A stretch of DNA of 39,897 nucleotides from Flavobacterium anhuiense (GCF_004151235.1 NZ_JUIV01000029.1:1-39897); one strand, 5' to 3'. Counted from the first letter of the stretch, positions 17,127-26,593 are shown. Notes: generated by a model from the sequence alone, not told the origin. Program-made: numbers and translations.

Positions 17127-18749
17127 ATGGCAACGCAGAAAAAATTAATAAAAGTTCACCCAACCGACAATGTTGCGGTTGCTTTGGTGGATCTTACTGC
17201 AGGCGAAGTGATTGATTTTGAAGGACAATCAATTACCGTAGAGTCTGATGTAAAAATGAAACATAAGATTGCAATGGTTCCTTTTAATGCAGGGGACAGA
17301 ATCATTATGTATGGTGTTTTGGTTGGAAAAGCAAGCGCTAGAATCGAAAAAGGCGGTTTACTTTCTACAGCAAATGTAAAGCACGAGAGTGATAAAGTTA
17401 CTGGTAAAACAGAAACTATTGGTTGGAATGCTCCAAATGTAGATAAATGGAAAGACAGAACGTGGCAGGGCTATCACAGAGAAGATGGGCAGGTTGGAAC
17501 AGAAAATGTATGGCTGTTTTTTCCATTGGTTTTTTGTGAAAACAGAAACATTGAAATCTTAAAAGATATTTTTGAGAAGGAGTTAATGAAACCTAAAGAA
17601 AACGATTATCAATTATTGTTGCGTTCTTTGGTAAAATCAGAAACAGGTGGAGCGGGAAATCAAGAAGCTTCAAACGATGCAAACTTGTTCAATAATATTG
17701 AAGTTAAATTCATCACGCACCAAGGAGGTTGTGGTGGAATTCGTCAGGATTCTCATAGTTTAGCTAAACTTTTGGCTGGTTATGTTAATAATCCAAACGT
17801 GGCTGGAGCAACTGTGTTGAGTTTAGGATGCCAAAATCTTCAGATTTCAATTTTCAAAGAAGCTTTAGATGCGATTAATCCAAACAGTAAAAAACCTGTT
17901 TTAATTTACGATCAGCAGTCTATCGGGACAATTGAAACGATGTTAAGCAGTGTGGTAAAAGACACTTTCGAAGCGATTAAAAAAGCAAACGAAATTAAGA
18001 GAGAGCCAGCTCCATTATCTAAACTAAGAATTGGTTTAGAGTGCGGTGGATCTGACGGATTCTCTGGAATTTCTGCAAACCCAACATTGGGAGTGTTATC
18101 AGATCATTTAGTGGCTTTGGGAGGAACTACAATTCTTTCTGAATTTCCTGAATTATGTGGAGTAGAACAGGAATTAGTAAATCGTTGTATTGATGATAAG
18201 GATGGAAAACGTTTCTTAGACTTAATGCAATGGTACGAAAAAACAGTTGTAGATGCAGGTTCAGGATTTGATATGAATCCGTCTCCTGGTAACATTAAAG
18301 ACGGTTTGATTACAGATGCTATGAAATCGGCTGGAGCTGCTAAAAAAGGTGGAACTTCGCCAATTACAGGTGTTTATGATTACGGAGAATATATTAACGA
18401 ACCAGGTTTTACATTGTTATGTACGCCAGGAAATGACGTAGAATGTACAACGGCAATGGTAGGTTCTGGAGCCAATATGGTATTGTTTACAACAGGTTTA
18501 GGAACTCCAACAGGAAACCCGATTGCTCCAGTTGTAAAGATTTCATCAAACACACAGTTAGCAAACAAAATGTCTGATATTATCGATATTGATACTGGTG
18601 GAATTATCACTGGTGAAAAGTCTATTGATGAAATGGCTGACGAAATGTTAGAATTTATTATTGATGTTGCCAGCGGTAACATTAAAACAAAAGCAGCTAT
18701 TTTAAATCAGAACGATTTTATTCCTTGGAAAAGAGGGGTGTCATTGTAA
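17127..18749 (+). CDS. uxaA: Altronate dehydratase
   Basis: This 540-residue enzyme has an N-terminal SAF-type domain (about 1-100, beginning KKLIKVHPTDNVAVAL) and a C-terminal UxaA/galactarate dehydratase domain. The latter includes ITHQGGCGGIRQD, LECGGSDGFSGI and TPGNDVECTTAMVGSG, with conserved cysteines likely involved in metal binding. It dehydrates D-altronate to 2-keto-3-deoxygluconate. Both domains are on one chain, as usual for altronate dehydratases. It is the last uronate gene and is followed by a strong terminator. Confidence 0.95.
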   Translation: MATQKKLIKVHPTDNVAVALVDLTAGEVIDFEGQSITVESDVKMKHKIAMVPFNAGDRIIMYGVLVGKASARIEKGGLLSTANVKHESDKVTGKTETIGWNAPNVDKWKDRTWQGYHREDGQVGTENVWLFFPLVFCENRNIEILKDIFEKELMKPKENDYQLLLRSLVKSETGGAGNQEASNDANLFNNIEVKFITHQGGCGGIRQDSHSLAKLLAGYVNNPNVAGATVLSLGCQNLQISIFKEALDAINPNSKKPVLIYDQQSIGTIETMLSSVVKDTFEAIKKANEIKREPAPLSKLRIGLECGGSDGFSGISANPTLGVLSDHLVALGGTTILSEFPELCGVEQELVNRCIDDKDGKRFLDLMQWYEKTVVDAGSGFDMNPSPGNIKDGLITDAMKSAGAAKKGGTSPITGVYDYGEYINEPGFTLLCTPGNDVECTTAMVGSGANMVLFTTGLGTPTGNPIAPVVKISSNTQLANKMSDIIDIDTGGIITGEKSIDEMADEMLEFIIDVASGNIKTKAAILNQNDFIPWKRGVSL

Positions 18750-18800
18750 TTTTTTAGGTACAAAGTTGCAGAGATGCAAAGTGACAAAGGTTTATATAGA

Positions 18801-18829
18801 AGACGCACAATATGGTGCGTCTTTTTTTG
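18801..18829 (+). terminator. Intrinsic terminator after uxaA
   Basis: AGACGCAC pairs perfectly with GTGCGTCT around a 6-nt loop and is followed by seven T residues. It ends the uronate catabolic operon. The GACGCAC/GTGCGTC core resembles the hairpin at 35476-35501, which suggests the stem belongs to a dispersed family. Confidence 0.85.
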
Positions 18830-18881
18830 TGTTAGGTTTATCTATAGAGATGTACAGTAGTTTGTCTCTTGTTTTTAGAGA

Positions 18882-18950
18882 AAGCTTCGGAGAAGCGAAA
18901 TATTTATAGCAAAAGGTTAACGGCTATAACATAAAGCTCCAGAGGAGCTT
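18882..18950. repeat. Pair of small REP-like hairpins
   Basis: GCTTC-GGA-GAAGC (18884-18896) and AAGCTCC-AGA-GGAGCTT (18934-18950) are two small palindromes separated by CGAAATATTTATAGC and similar AT-rich sequence. They lie between the uxaA terminator and the convergent lacI-type gene. I recall similar sequences between genes in other Flavobacterium genomes, but this was not checked. Confidence 0.5.
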
Positions 18951-18952
18951 GC

Positions 18953-18980
18953 AAAAAAAAGCCCATCCTAAAATGAGCTT
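18953..18980 (-). terminator. Intrinsic terminator of the LacI-type gene (minus strand)
   Basis: Read on the minus strand, AAGCTCAT pairs with ATGGGCTT, with one G-U pair, and is followed by a T tract (the A run at 18953-18960). It ends about 27 bp after the regulator stop codon. Confidence 0.7.
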
Positions 18981-19006
18981 ATATAACTTATATGGTGAAA
19001 AAAAAA

Positions 19007-20035
19007 TTAAAAATTAGTTCTCGTAGAAGATTTACGAATATGTAATTCTGGAGCAAGCACTACCTTTTTTTCAATTTTGATCGCATCTGTTTTGTCGACT
19101 TGTTCTAAGAAAACTCGGGCAGACATTCTTCCCATTTCAAGTGGTGACTGATCTACAGAAGTAATAGATAGTTCCATGAATTTGGTAAAAGGTTCGTTAC
19201 TGAAACCTGCAACACAAAACTCACTTGGAATACTGATATTTCTTTCTTTTAATTCTTGTATGGCGCCCAATGCAGCAAAATCACTCGAAGAAAAAATAGC
19301 ATCAGGCGGAGTTTGCAATTGTAAAAGTTTGTCAACCGATTCTTTACCTGCGTCAACGCTACTTTTGGTATAAATAACGTATTCTTCTTTAAAATCAAGT
19401 CCGCTGTCTAATAAAGCTTGTTTATATCCTAAAAACCTGTTTTTAAATATGTCTAATGATTGGTCTCCAGAGAAATGAGCAATGTTTCTGCAACCTTCGT
19501 CAATTAAATGTTTTGTGGCCAAATAACCGCCTTTAAAGTCATTTATGGTTACAGAACTCACTCCGTCAATATGTTTACTTCTATCAAAAAATATCAGTGG
19601 TACATTTTTCTCCAGGACATTCCTGAAAGCGCTGTCGTTCTCGTCTGAAATGCCAGTAACCGACATCATAATGCCGTCAACCTGTGCATCTACAAGCGTG
19701 TGAAGATTTTCATTTTCTCTTTTGATGCTTTCATGAGTCTGACAGATAATAACCTGATAACCGTGGGGATAAAGCTCTTCTTCAATTCCTCGAATCACCG
19801 AGGCGAAAAAATTGCTGTCAATACGCGGCACAATAACTCCGATATTATTACTTCGGCCACTCTTTAAAGCTAGAGCCAATTTATTTTGCTTATAATTCAT
19901 CGCAGCAGCAGTCTTGATAACTAGCTCACGCGTCGCCTGCTTTATTTTAGGATTATTGTTTAACGCTCTGGAAACTGTTGCAGCTGTGATGTTTAATTTT
20001 TCAGCAATATCGTAAATAGTTACTTTTTCACTCAT
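19007..20035 (-). CDS. LacI-family transcriptional repressor of the pectin/uronate regulon
   Basis: This 342-residue protein has an N-terminal LacI helix-turn-helix (about 4-24, VTIYDIAEKLNITAATVSRAL), a hinge-helix region ending ALALKSGRSNNIGVI and a periplasmic-binding-protein-like sensor domain to the end. It lies between the uronate catabolic genes and the pectin degradation genes and diverges from the first GH28 gene. Palindromes of the LacI type (TGTAATCGATTACA, central CG) occur at three promoters on either side and, with two mismatches, upstream of its own gene. It is therefore the likely repressor of the whole locus, with a galacturonate-derived inducer such as 2-keto-3-deoxygluconate. 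The inducer is inference. Confidence 0.88.
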   Translation of the reverse strand: MSEKVTIYDIAEKLNITAATVSRALNNNPKIKQATRELVIKTAAAMNYKQNKLALALKSGRSNNIGVIVPRIDSNFFASVIRGIEEELYPHGYQVIICQTHESIKRENENLHTLVDAQVDGIMMSVTGISDENDSAFRNVLEKNVPLIFFDRSKHIDGVSSVTINDFKGGYLATKHLIDEGCRNIAHFSGDQSLDIFKNRFLGYKQALLDSGLDFKEEYVIYTKSSVDAGKESVDKLLQLQTPPDAIFSSSDFAALGAIQELKERNISIPSEFCVAGFSNEPFTKFMELSITSVDQSPLEMGRMSARVFLEQVDKTDAIKIEKKVVLAPELHIRKSSTRTNF

Positions 20036-20065
20036 TCAAAAAAAGTTTATCGAATTATTTTTAAA

Positions 20066-20093
20066 CAAAAGTACATTTTTTTTCATTATGCAA
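20066..20093 (-). promoter_or_regulatory. Promoter of the LacI-type gene
   Basis: On the minus strand TACTTTTG (20066-20073) matches the -7 consensus and a TTG (20091-20093) lies 17 nt upstream. Transcription would begin about 25 bp before the start codon at 20035. Confidence 0.5.
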
Positions 20094-20100
20094 TGAATAT

Positions 20101-20114
20101 TGTTATCGATTACC
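20101..20114. promoter_or_regulatory. Weak LacI-type operator (autoregulation)
   Basis: TGTTATCGATTACC matches the 14-bp palindrome at 12 positions. It lies just upstream of the regulator's -33 box and 164 bp from the operator of the divergent GH28 gene. It could serve autoregulation or loop to the other site; both are inference. Confidence 0.5.
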
Positions 20115-20232
20115 ATAATTAAAAACTCAAACGTTTTAGATTCTACAATGATAATAAATTATCTAATTTTTTGCATTAAATGTAATTAAAATTTGTAATA
20201 AAAATTAAATATATAATTTTTTTCTAAATTAA

Positions 20233-20264
20233 TTTGGTCTCTTAGAACAATTTTTCTACTTTCG
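20233..20264 (+). promoter_or_regulatory. Promoter of the GH28-susC-susD operon
   Basis: TTTG at 20233-20236 and TACTTTCG at 20257-20264 (one mismatch to TAnnTTTG) are 20 nt apart. Transcription should start near 20270, inside the adjoining operator. Confidence 0.6.
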
Positions 20265-20278
20265 TGTAATCGATTACA
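20265..20278. promoter_or_regulatory. Perfect LacI-type operator (GH28-susCD)
   Basis: TGTAATCGATTACA is a perfect 14-bp palindrome directly after the -7 box, in the same position as at exuT and kduI. As the only perfect copy it may be the strongest site of the set. Confidence 0.8.
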
Positions 20279-20323
20279 TGAAACATGAAGTTTTTGATAT
20301 TCAAACAAGAAAAATCTGTGCAA

Positions 20324-21763
20324 ATGATTACAAATAAGATAGTCGCAACAAAAAAGATTCTTTTTTTAGCCTTTTTAGGACTTTTAGTGTCATCATGTGC
20401 AAGACATTCTTCTCCTGTTTCCTCAGAGAATCCATGGCAAAAAATGGATTTGGTTATAAGAAGTATTCCTCAAGTGCATTTTTCAGATAAAGTGTATAAC
20501 ATAAACGATTTTGGTGCTGTTGCTGACGGAAGAACGTTAAACACTTTAGCATTCCAAAAAGCAATACAAGAATGTGCTGCAAATGGTGGTGGTCGAGTTT
20601 TAGTTCCAAACGGAAAATATTTGACAGGAGCTATTCATTTAGAAAGCAATGTAAATCTGCATTTAGAAGATCATGCTGAGATTCTTTTTAGTTTAAATCC
20701 GAAAGATTATCCTATTGTTCATACTTCGTGGGAAGGTACAGAAGTGATGAATTATTCTCCGCTTATTTATGCAAAAAACAAAACCAATATTGCGGTAACA
20801 GGAAAAGGCACGCTAAACGGTCAAGCTGATAGTACCAACTGGTGGATTTGGTCTGGAGGAAAAAACTATGGCTGGAAAAAAGGAATTCCGTCTCAAAATG
20901 ATCCAACAAACCGTGAAGTTTTGGTTTATATGGCAGAAAGAGGAGTGCCGGTATCAGAAAGAGTTTTTGGCGATGGACGTTATTTAAGACCAAATTTTAT
21001 TGAGTTTTTTGAATGTAATACTGCTTTAGTAAAAGATATTAAAATTATCAATTCTCCATTTTGGATTTTGCATCCAATAAAAACAAACAACATGATTATT
21101 GATGGCGTAACGGTTAATAGCCATGGCCCGAACAATGATGGTTGTGATCCAGAATATTCACAAAATATTTTAATTAGAAACTGCACTTTCAATACAGGTG
21201 ATGATTGTATTGCGATTAAAGCAGGGCGCGATGGTGACGGAAGAAGAGTAGCTATACCAAGTAAAAACATCATTGTGCAAAACTGTAAAATGATTGACGG
21301 TCATGGTGGTGTTGTAATTGGAAGCGAAATTTCTGCAGGAGTAAATAATGTTTTTGTAGAAAACTGTGTGATGGACAGTCCGAATTTGGATCGTGCCATT
21401 CGCATTAAAACCAATTCAAAGAGAGGCGGAATCATTGAGAATATCTATGTGCGAAACCTTGAAGTGGGAACGGTAAAAGAATGCGTCTTGAAATTAAACA
21501 TGTTTTATAATGTATACGGATCTCAGACAGGGAATTTTATTCCAACCATTAGAAATGTAAGCTTAGAAAATGTGACTGTAAAAAACGGTGGTAAATACAG
21601 CGTTTGGGCAGAAGGCTATGCGGCATCTCCAGTTGAGAATATTACTTTGAAAAATGTAAAGATTCAAAAGGTTGACTCTATCTATTTGTTAAAAAACGTA
21701 AAAAACATAAATTTTATAAATACCTACATCAATGAGAAAAAAGTAGAATCTATTACGAACTAA
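20324..21763 (+). CDS. GH28 polygalacturonase-type lipoprotein
   Basis: This 479-residue family 28 glycoside hydrolase folds as a right-handed beta-helix. It shows NNDGCDPE (270-277), GDD (292-294), GHGG (326-329) and RIKT (360-363), so the three catalytic Asp, the His and the RIK substrate-binding motif are all present. A lipoprotein signal ends LGLLVSSC, which anchors the enzyme to a membrane. The NNDGCDPE form is common in exo-acting bacterial GH28. An in-frame ATG at 20285 was rejected: it would lie only about 15 nt after the predicted transcription start and would put 13 polar residues before the signal peptide. It is the first gene of an operon with susC and susD. Confidence 0.9.
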   Translation: MITNKIVATKKILFLAFLGLLVSSCARHSSPVSSENPWQKMDLVIRSIPQVHFSDKVYNINDFGAVADGRTLNTLAFQKAIQECAANGGGRVLVPNGKYLTGAIHLESNVNLHLEDHAEILFSLNPKDYPIVHTSWEGTEVMNYSPLIYAKNKTNIAVTGKGTLNGQADSTNWWIWSGGKNYGWKKGIPSQNDPTNREVLVYMAERGVPVSERVFGDGRYLRPNFIEFFECNTALVKDIKIINSPFWILHPIKTNNMIIDGVTVNSHGPNNDGCDPEYSQNILIRNCTFNTGDDCIAIKAGRDGDGRRVAIPSKNIIVQNCKMIDGHGGVVIGSEISAGVNNVFVENCVMDSPNLDRAIRIKTNSKRGGIIENIYVRNLEVGTVKECVLKLNMFYNVYGSQTGNFIPTIRNVSLENVTVKNGGKYSVWAEGYAASPVENITLKNVKIQKVDSIYLLKNVKNINFINTYINEKKVESITN

Positions 21764-21793
21764 ACACTATCAATTAACCAAACTTTAAACCAC

Positions 21794-24700
21794 ATGAGTA
21801 TTAAACAATTATCTAAGAAAAAAGACAAGTACTTTGTATTTTTCTTTTTCCTGAATTTCTTACTGTGCAGTTCTATATATGCACAGACAACCACAATAGA
21901 AGGGAAGATTACCGACGCTACTGGTATGTCATTGCCAGGGGTAAACATTAATGAGAAGGGAACAAAAAATGGAACTTCGACAGATTTTGAAGGAAGTTTC
22001 AAAATTAATGTATCAAACAGTAAAGCTATTTTAATAATAAGCTATTTAGGATTTCAGACACAAGAAGTAAGCGTTGCTGGAAAATCAAAAATCAATGTGA
22101 CACTTGCTGAACAATCCAATTCATTAAATGAAGTTGTTGTGGTCGGATACGGATCTGTAAAAAAGACCGATCTTACCGGATCTGTTAGTACCATCAGCGC
22201 AGCAACTATTACAGAAAGAAATACTACAAGTCCATTAGAGGCAATTCAAGGAAGCACGCCAGGAGTTCAAATTTCATCTGCTTCAGGACGTGCAGGAGAC
22301 GGATACAAAGTAGTGATTAGAGGAAATAACTCATTAGTGGGGTCATCGCCTTTATATATCGTAGACGGCGTTCCAGTTGATAATATTGACTTTTTGAACC
22401 CGCAGGATATTTCTAGAATGGACGTTTTAAAAGATGCTTCTTCGGCTGCAATTTATGGTTCTAGAGGAGCGAGTGGTGTTATTATCGTAACTACAAAAAG
22501 TGGTGCTAATGTTAAATCTGGAATTAACGTAACTTTTGATACTTCTTACGGAACTAAAACTGCCGCTAGAATGCCAAAAATGATGACTGGAGAAGAGTGG
22601 TGGAAATTCCATCAGGTTGCGTATATGAGTGCAACACCTCAAACACAAACGCCAGCGCAATTAGCCGCTTTAGCAGGAAATCAGAGTCCTTTATTGGTTT
22701 CTCGTGCCAACAACGGTTATAATTTTGACTGGACAGATGCTGTTCTTAAACCGGGTATGACACAAAACAATTATTTGAATGTTACAGGACGTTCAGATTC
22801 TGGTTTGAGCTATAACTTAGGATTTGGCGTTCAAAGCGATGAAGGGCTTATCGAAAATGATTCGACAGATAAATATTCTTTTAAGTTAGGATTGAACCAC
22901 AAAATCAATGATAAATTTACAACGGGAGCCAACATTACGGTAGCACGTCTTGATACACAATTAGGCAGTGATTTAGCAATGCAGGATGCTTTCAGATTAA
23001 GTCCGCTAATGTCGCCTTGGGCTGTTGATGCACAAGGAAACGAAAAAGTGGGAACGCTATTTTTCCTTCCAGGGAAATTAACTTATCCTGACGGTTCATG
23101 GGCAATTAATAAAACAAGTACCGTAAACCCTTTAATGGAAATTGCCAATTCTTCTCAGACAGAAAAAACATGGCAAACAGTTGGAAACGTTTTCTTCCAA
23201 TATCAGCCTTTAAAATGGCTTTCGTTCAAAACAACATTTGCAGCCGGTATCGAAAATACTGTTACCAGTGCTTCTTATAAAGCGCAAACCAATGCAGGTG
23301 TAACCTTAAATGGTAAAAACTCGGCATCAATTAAAAATTTCAACAACTTTAATTATACTTGGGATAACCAAATCGATTTGAAACACACCTTTAAAGAAGT
23401 GCATGATTTTAGTGTTTTATTATTGCAGAGTTTGTACTCAAATGTTGATGAAACGTCTTATTTATATTCAAACAATCAGCCTTTTGATGTTGGATCAAAT
23501 AATATGGGATCTGGAGTTCAGACGAGTTATAACATAAGTTCAGGTTATCAAAAGAATACTTTAAGTTCTTATGCAGTTCGTTTAAATTATGCTTTTAAAG
23601 ACAAATATTTATTGACAGCTTCTACAAGATGGGATGGTTCTTCTGTTCTATCTGAAGGCAATAAATGGCAGAGTTTCCCTTCTGTAGCTTTAGGATGGAA
23701 AATCAGCAAAGAATCTTTCTTAGCAAACAGTTCCGTTGTTTCAGATTTAAAACTTCGTGCGAGTTTAGGTTATACAGGAAATGACAACGTTGCGCCTTAT
23801 ACTTCTCAGGCTTTATTAAATCAGCAGACTTTTTATGCAAACGGAGCCAATGTGGTTTCGGGCTGGCAGTCTGAAAATTTAGCGAATCAAAACTTAACTT
23901 GGGAAAAAACACGAGAGTTAAACTTTGGTCTTGATTACGGATTCTTAAACAACAGAATTACAGGTAGCGTAGACGTTTATGATAGACTTTCAGATAAATT
24001 AATTTATAAACAAGAATTGCCTCTTGAAACAGGTTATAAAAACACATTTGCTAATGTTGGATCTGTTAGCAATAAAGGAGTAGAGGTTTTGTTAACTACA
24101 AAAAATATCAAAAGCAAAAATGTAAATTGGGAAACTACTTTCACATTTACTAAAAACGTAAACAAATTAGAGTCAATTTACAATCAGGATCAAGTAAGTG
24201 ATATTGGTAATAAATTAATCTTAGGATCTGAATTGAATCCAAACTATAATTACGTTTATGATGGAGTTTGGCAGGAAAGCGAAGCGGCGCAGGCAGCATT
24301 GTACGGAATGGCTCCTGGACAAGCAAGACCAAAAGATTTGAATAATGATGGCAAATTCAACCAAGATGATAGAACTGTAATCGGAAACGCGAATCCAGAC
24401 TGGCAGGGAAGTTTATATTCTAAATTGACTGTTGGTAATTTTGATTTGAATTTTTCAGTTTTAACAAGCCAAGGGCAAACGGTTTTGAGTACTTTCCACC
24501 AAAATTTTGCTGATGTGAGCGACCGTGGACGCCAGAAATTGGCAATGGATTATTTTATTCCAACAAACGGAACAGGAATCGCAGCTAATGCAAATAATGA
24601 ACACCCAAGACCAGGCCCTGTTGCTACTGGAGCAGGAGCTTATTGGACTTCTTTATTTGGGTACTACAGAGACGTTTCTTACGTGAAAATTAAAAATATA

Positions 24701-24895
24701 TCTTTAGGATACACATTGGATTCTGAATTGTTGAAAAGGCTTAAAATCAGTAATCTGAGAATTTATGTGAATGTTTTAGACCCATTTGTATTTACAGATT
24801 TTGATGGATATGATCCTGAATGGGCTGGCGCTGCTTTTGGAGTAAACCGTCCAGCATCAGTGACTACGCAATTGGGATTAAGTGTTAAATTTTAA
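21794..24895 (+). CDS. SusC/RagA-type TonB-linked outer-membrane transporter
   Basis: This 1033-residue protein has a signal peptide (cleavage near SSIYAQ), a carboxypeptidase-like regulatory domain (about 35-110, IEGKITDATGMSLPGVNI), a TonB box region NEVVVVGYG, a SusC signature plug (SVSTISAATITE onward) and a beta-barrel to the C terminus. It would import oligogalacturonides across the outer membrane with its SusD partner. It starts 30 bp after the GH28 gene and ends 12 bp before susD. It is the only SusC in the window. The substrate is inferred from the surrounding enzymes. Confidence 0.93.
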   Translation: MSIKQLSKKKDKYFVFFFFLNFLLCSSIYAQTTTIEGKITDATGMSLPGVNINEKGTKNGTSTDFEGSFKINVSNSKAILIISYLGFQTQEVSVAGKSKINVTLAEQSNSLNEVVVVGYGSVKKTDLTGSVSTISAATITERNTTSPLEAIQGSTPGVQISSASGRAGDGYKVVIRGNNSLVGSSPLYIVDGVPVDNIDFLNPQDISRMDVLKDASSAAIYGSRGASGVIIVTTKSGANVKSGINVTFDTSYGTKTAARMPKMMTGEEWWKFHQVAYMSATPQTQTPAQLAALAGNQSPLLVSRANNGYNFDWTDAVLKPGMTQNNYLNVTGRSDSGLSYNLGFGVQSDEGLIENDSTDKYSFKLGLNHKINDKFTTGANITVARLDTQLGSDLAMQDAFRLSPLMSPWAVDAQGNEKVGTLFFLPGKLTYPDGSWAINKTSTVNPLMEIANSSQTEKTWQTVGNVFFQYQPLKWLSFKTTFAAGIENTVTSASYKAQTNAGVTLNGKNSASIKNFNNFNYTWDNQIDLKHTFKEVHDFSVLLLQSLYSNVDETSYLYSNNQPFDVGSNNMGSGVQTSYNISSGYQKNTLSSYAVRLNYAFKDKYLLTASTRWDGSSVLSEGNKWQSFPSVALGWKISKESFLANSSVVSDLKLRASLGYTGNDNVAPYTSQALLNQQTFYANGANVVSGWQSENLANQNLTWEKTRELNFGLDYGFLNNRITGSVDVYDRLSDKLIYKQELPLETGYKNTFANVGSVSNKGVEVLLTTKNIKSKNVNWETTFTFTKNVNKLESIYNQDQVSDIGNKLILGSELNPNYNYVYDGVWQESEAAQAALYGMAPGQARPKDLNNDGKFNQDDRTVIGNANPDWQGSLYSKLTVGNFDLNFSVLTSQGQTVLSTFHQNFADVSDRGRQKLAMDYFIPTNGTGIAANANNEHPRPGPVATGAGAYWTSLFGYYRDVSYVKIKNISLGYTLDSELLKRLKISNLRIYVNVLDPFVFTDFDGYDPEWAGAAFGVNRPASVTTQLGLSVKF

Positions 24896-24907
24896 TAAAG
24901 ATATCAA

Positions 24908-26593
24908 ATGAAAAAATTCATCATATTATTAGGAATCATTGTGGGAACTTTAAGTTCTTGCAGTAATTATATAGAAGAGGAAAGTTTATCAAATGTTCCA
25001 GCTGACGGAACTTATAAAACAGCTGCTGGTTTTCAATTATTAATAAACACAAATTATGCTTGGCTTAAAAGCATTTATGGCGGAAATCCGTGGCTTTTTG
25101 AGGCAGGAACAGACATGTACGCCGAAGGAAGAACTCCAGAGCCTGCAGGTCTAAGTCAGTATACGCTTCTAATTCCATCTTCAGACAATGTTGCCGATTT
25201 GTACAGACCTTGTTATCAGTTAATTCAATCTGTGAATAAAGCAATTTATTATTCAAGTGTAACAGAACAAACTGCCAATTTGAATATGCTATTGGGAGAA
25301 GCTAGATTTTTAAGAGCTCAAGCTTATTTCTTATTAGTTCAGACCTATGGAGGTGTGCCAATTGTAAGCGAGAATATTACAACACCAGTTTTATCTTTTA
25401 CAAGAAATAGTGCAGAAGAAGTGTACACACAAATTATAACAGATTTGGATTTTGCTTTAGCCAATGTTGGAACTGCTGCTTACAGTACATCTGGAAAAGT
25501 AAACAAAAGAGCGGTAAACGATTTATTGGCAAAAGTGTACTTAACAAGAGGATACGAAACTTTTGGTAAAGCAGATGATTTTTCAAAAGCTGCCTCTTAT
25601 GCAGATGCTGCAATTGCGGGACAAGCCTTAAATATTCCTTTCAATCAATTATTTGTTACAACAGCGACTGGTGACAACGATTTGAATGCTGAAACTATTT
25701 TTTCAGTACAGTATGATAAAGCTTCAACAAGTACAGATCCTACAAAATTGGGTAACAGTCAGTTTTATTATTTCAGTTCATATTTAGGAGGAGCAGAAAC
25801 GGGAGCGCCATTAAGAAGCTACAATTTGTGTCCTACAGATTATGCTTTAGGTTTATACGAAAAAGGCGATGCAAGATGGAATGCTACTTTTATGACTGAA
25901 ATTGTAGAAGGACCCGAAACAGTAAACGGATCTACAAAGACTATTTTGTATTATCCGTACTACAGAAGTTCAAATCCGGCTACATTAAAAGTGAGACATT
26001 TTTATGAGCCAAAATGGTTTACACCTGCAGATAAAACAGCATGGATGACAGCAAACGCTTCTAGACTAGCTTCTACATTTGTATATCATCCTTGGGGAGA
26101 ATATTCTGCTGCGCATACGTTAATTAAAAACTTAGACTGTTACACAATTCCAGTTAAGAAATTTGATGATGCAAATCCGACTACGCCTTCAAGTACAGGA
26201 CCTGTAAGCACAAGAGATATTATTGTTTCAAGACTTGGAGAAACGTATTTAATTGCGGCAGAAGCGTATTTAAAAGCAGGAAATCCAGGAACAGGATTAG
26301 CTCGTCTAAATGAAGTAAGAAGAAGAGCAGGAGTTGCCAATGCCACTTTAGCTCAATTTAATATCGATTATATCTTAGACGAAAGAGGAAGAGAGTTATT
26401 AGGAGAGTACAAACGCTGGTTCGACTTAAAACGTACAGGAACTTTGGTTGCAAGAGCTTCAGCTTATAATTATAAAATTAAAGAAGCAAATTTTGTTGGT
26501 GTTGACGGCAAGCTTAAAATTTTAAGACCAATACCACAATCTGCTTTAGATTTAAACCAAAATAAAGATTTTCCTCAAAATCCTGGTTATTAG
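24908..26593 (+). CDS. SusD/RagB-type glycan-binding lipoprotein
   Basis: This 561-residue surface lipoprotein has a signal ending GTLSSC followed by SNYIEEES, a typical export signal with acidic residues. An N-terminal SusD-like region (VPADGTYKTAAGFQLLIN, LLGEARFLRAQAYFLLVQTYGGVPIV) and a C-terminal RagB/SusD region (ERGRELLGEYKRWFDLKRTG) are present. It forms the lid of the SusC transporter and binds the oligosaccharide. Twelve base pairs separate it from susC. A stem-loop follows the stop codon, which may limit read-through into the esterase gene. Confidence 0.93.
   Translation: MKKFIILLGIIVGTLSSCSNYIEEESLSNVPADGTYKTAAGFQLLINTNYAWLKSIYGGNPWLFEAGTDMYAEGRTPEPAGLSQYTLLIPSSDNVADLYRPCYQLIQSVNKAIYYSSVTEQTANLNMLLGEARFLRAQAYFLLVQTYGGVPIVSENITTPVLSFTRNSAEEVYTQIITDLDFALANVGTAAYSTSGKVNKRAVNDLLAKVYLTRGYETFGKADDFSKAASYADAAIAGQALNIPFNQLFVTTATGDNDLNAETIFSVQYDKASTSTDPTKLGNSQFYYFSSYLGGAETGAPLRSYNLCPTDYALGLYEKGDARWNATFMTEIVEGPETVNGSTKTILYYPYYRSSNPATLKVRHFYEPKWFTPADKTAWMTANASRLASTFVYHPWGEYSAAHTLIKNLDCYTIPVKKFDDANPTTPSSTGPVSTRDIIVSRLGETYLIAAEAYLKAGNPGTGLARLNEVRRRAGVANATLAQFNIDYILDERGRELLGEYKRWFDLKRTGTLVARASAYNYKIKEANFVGVDGKLKILRPIPQSALDLNQNKDFPQNPGY

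Noticed and set aside
20285..20323. Upstream in-frame ATG for the first GH28 gene
   Set aside because: It lies about 15 nt after the predicted transcription start and adds a polar extension before the lipoprotein signal; ATG 20324 gives a normal signal peptide and leader.
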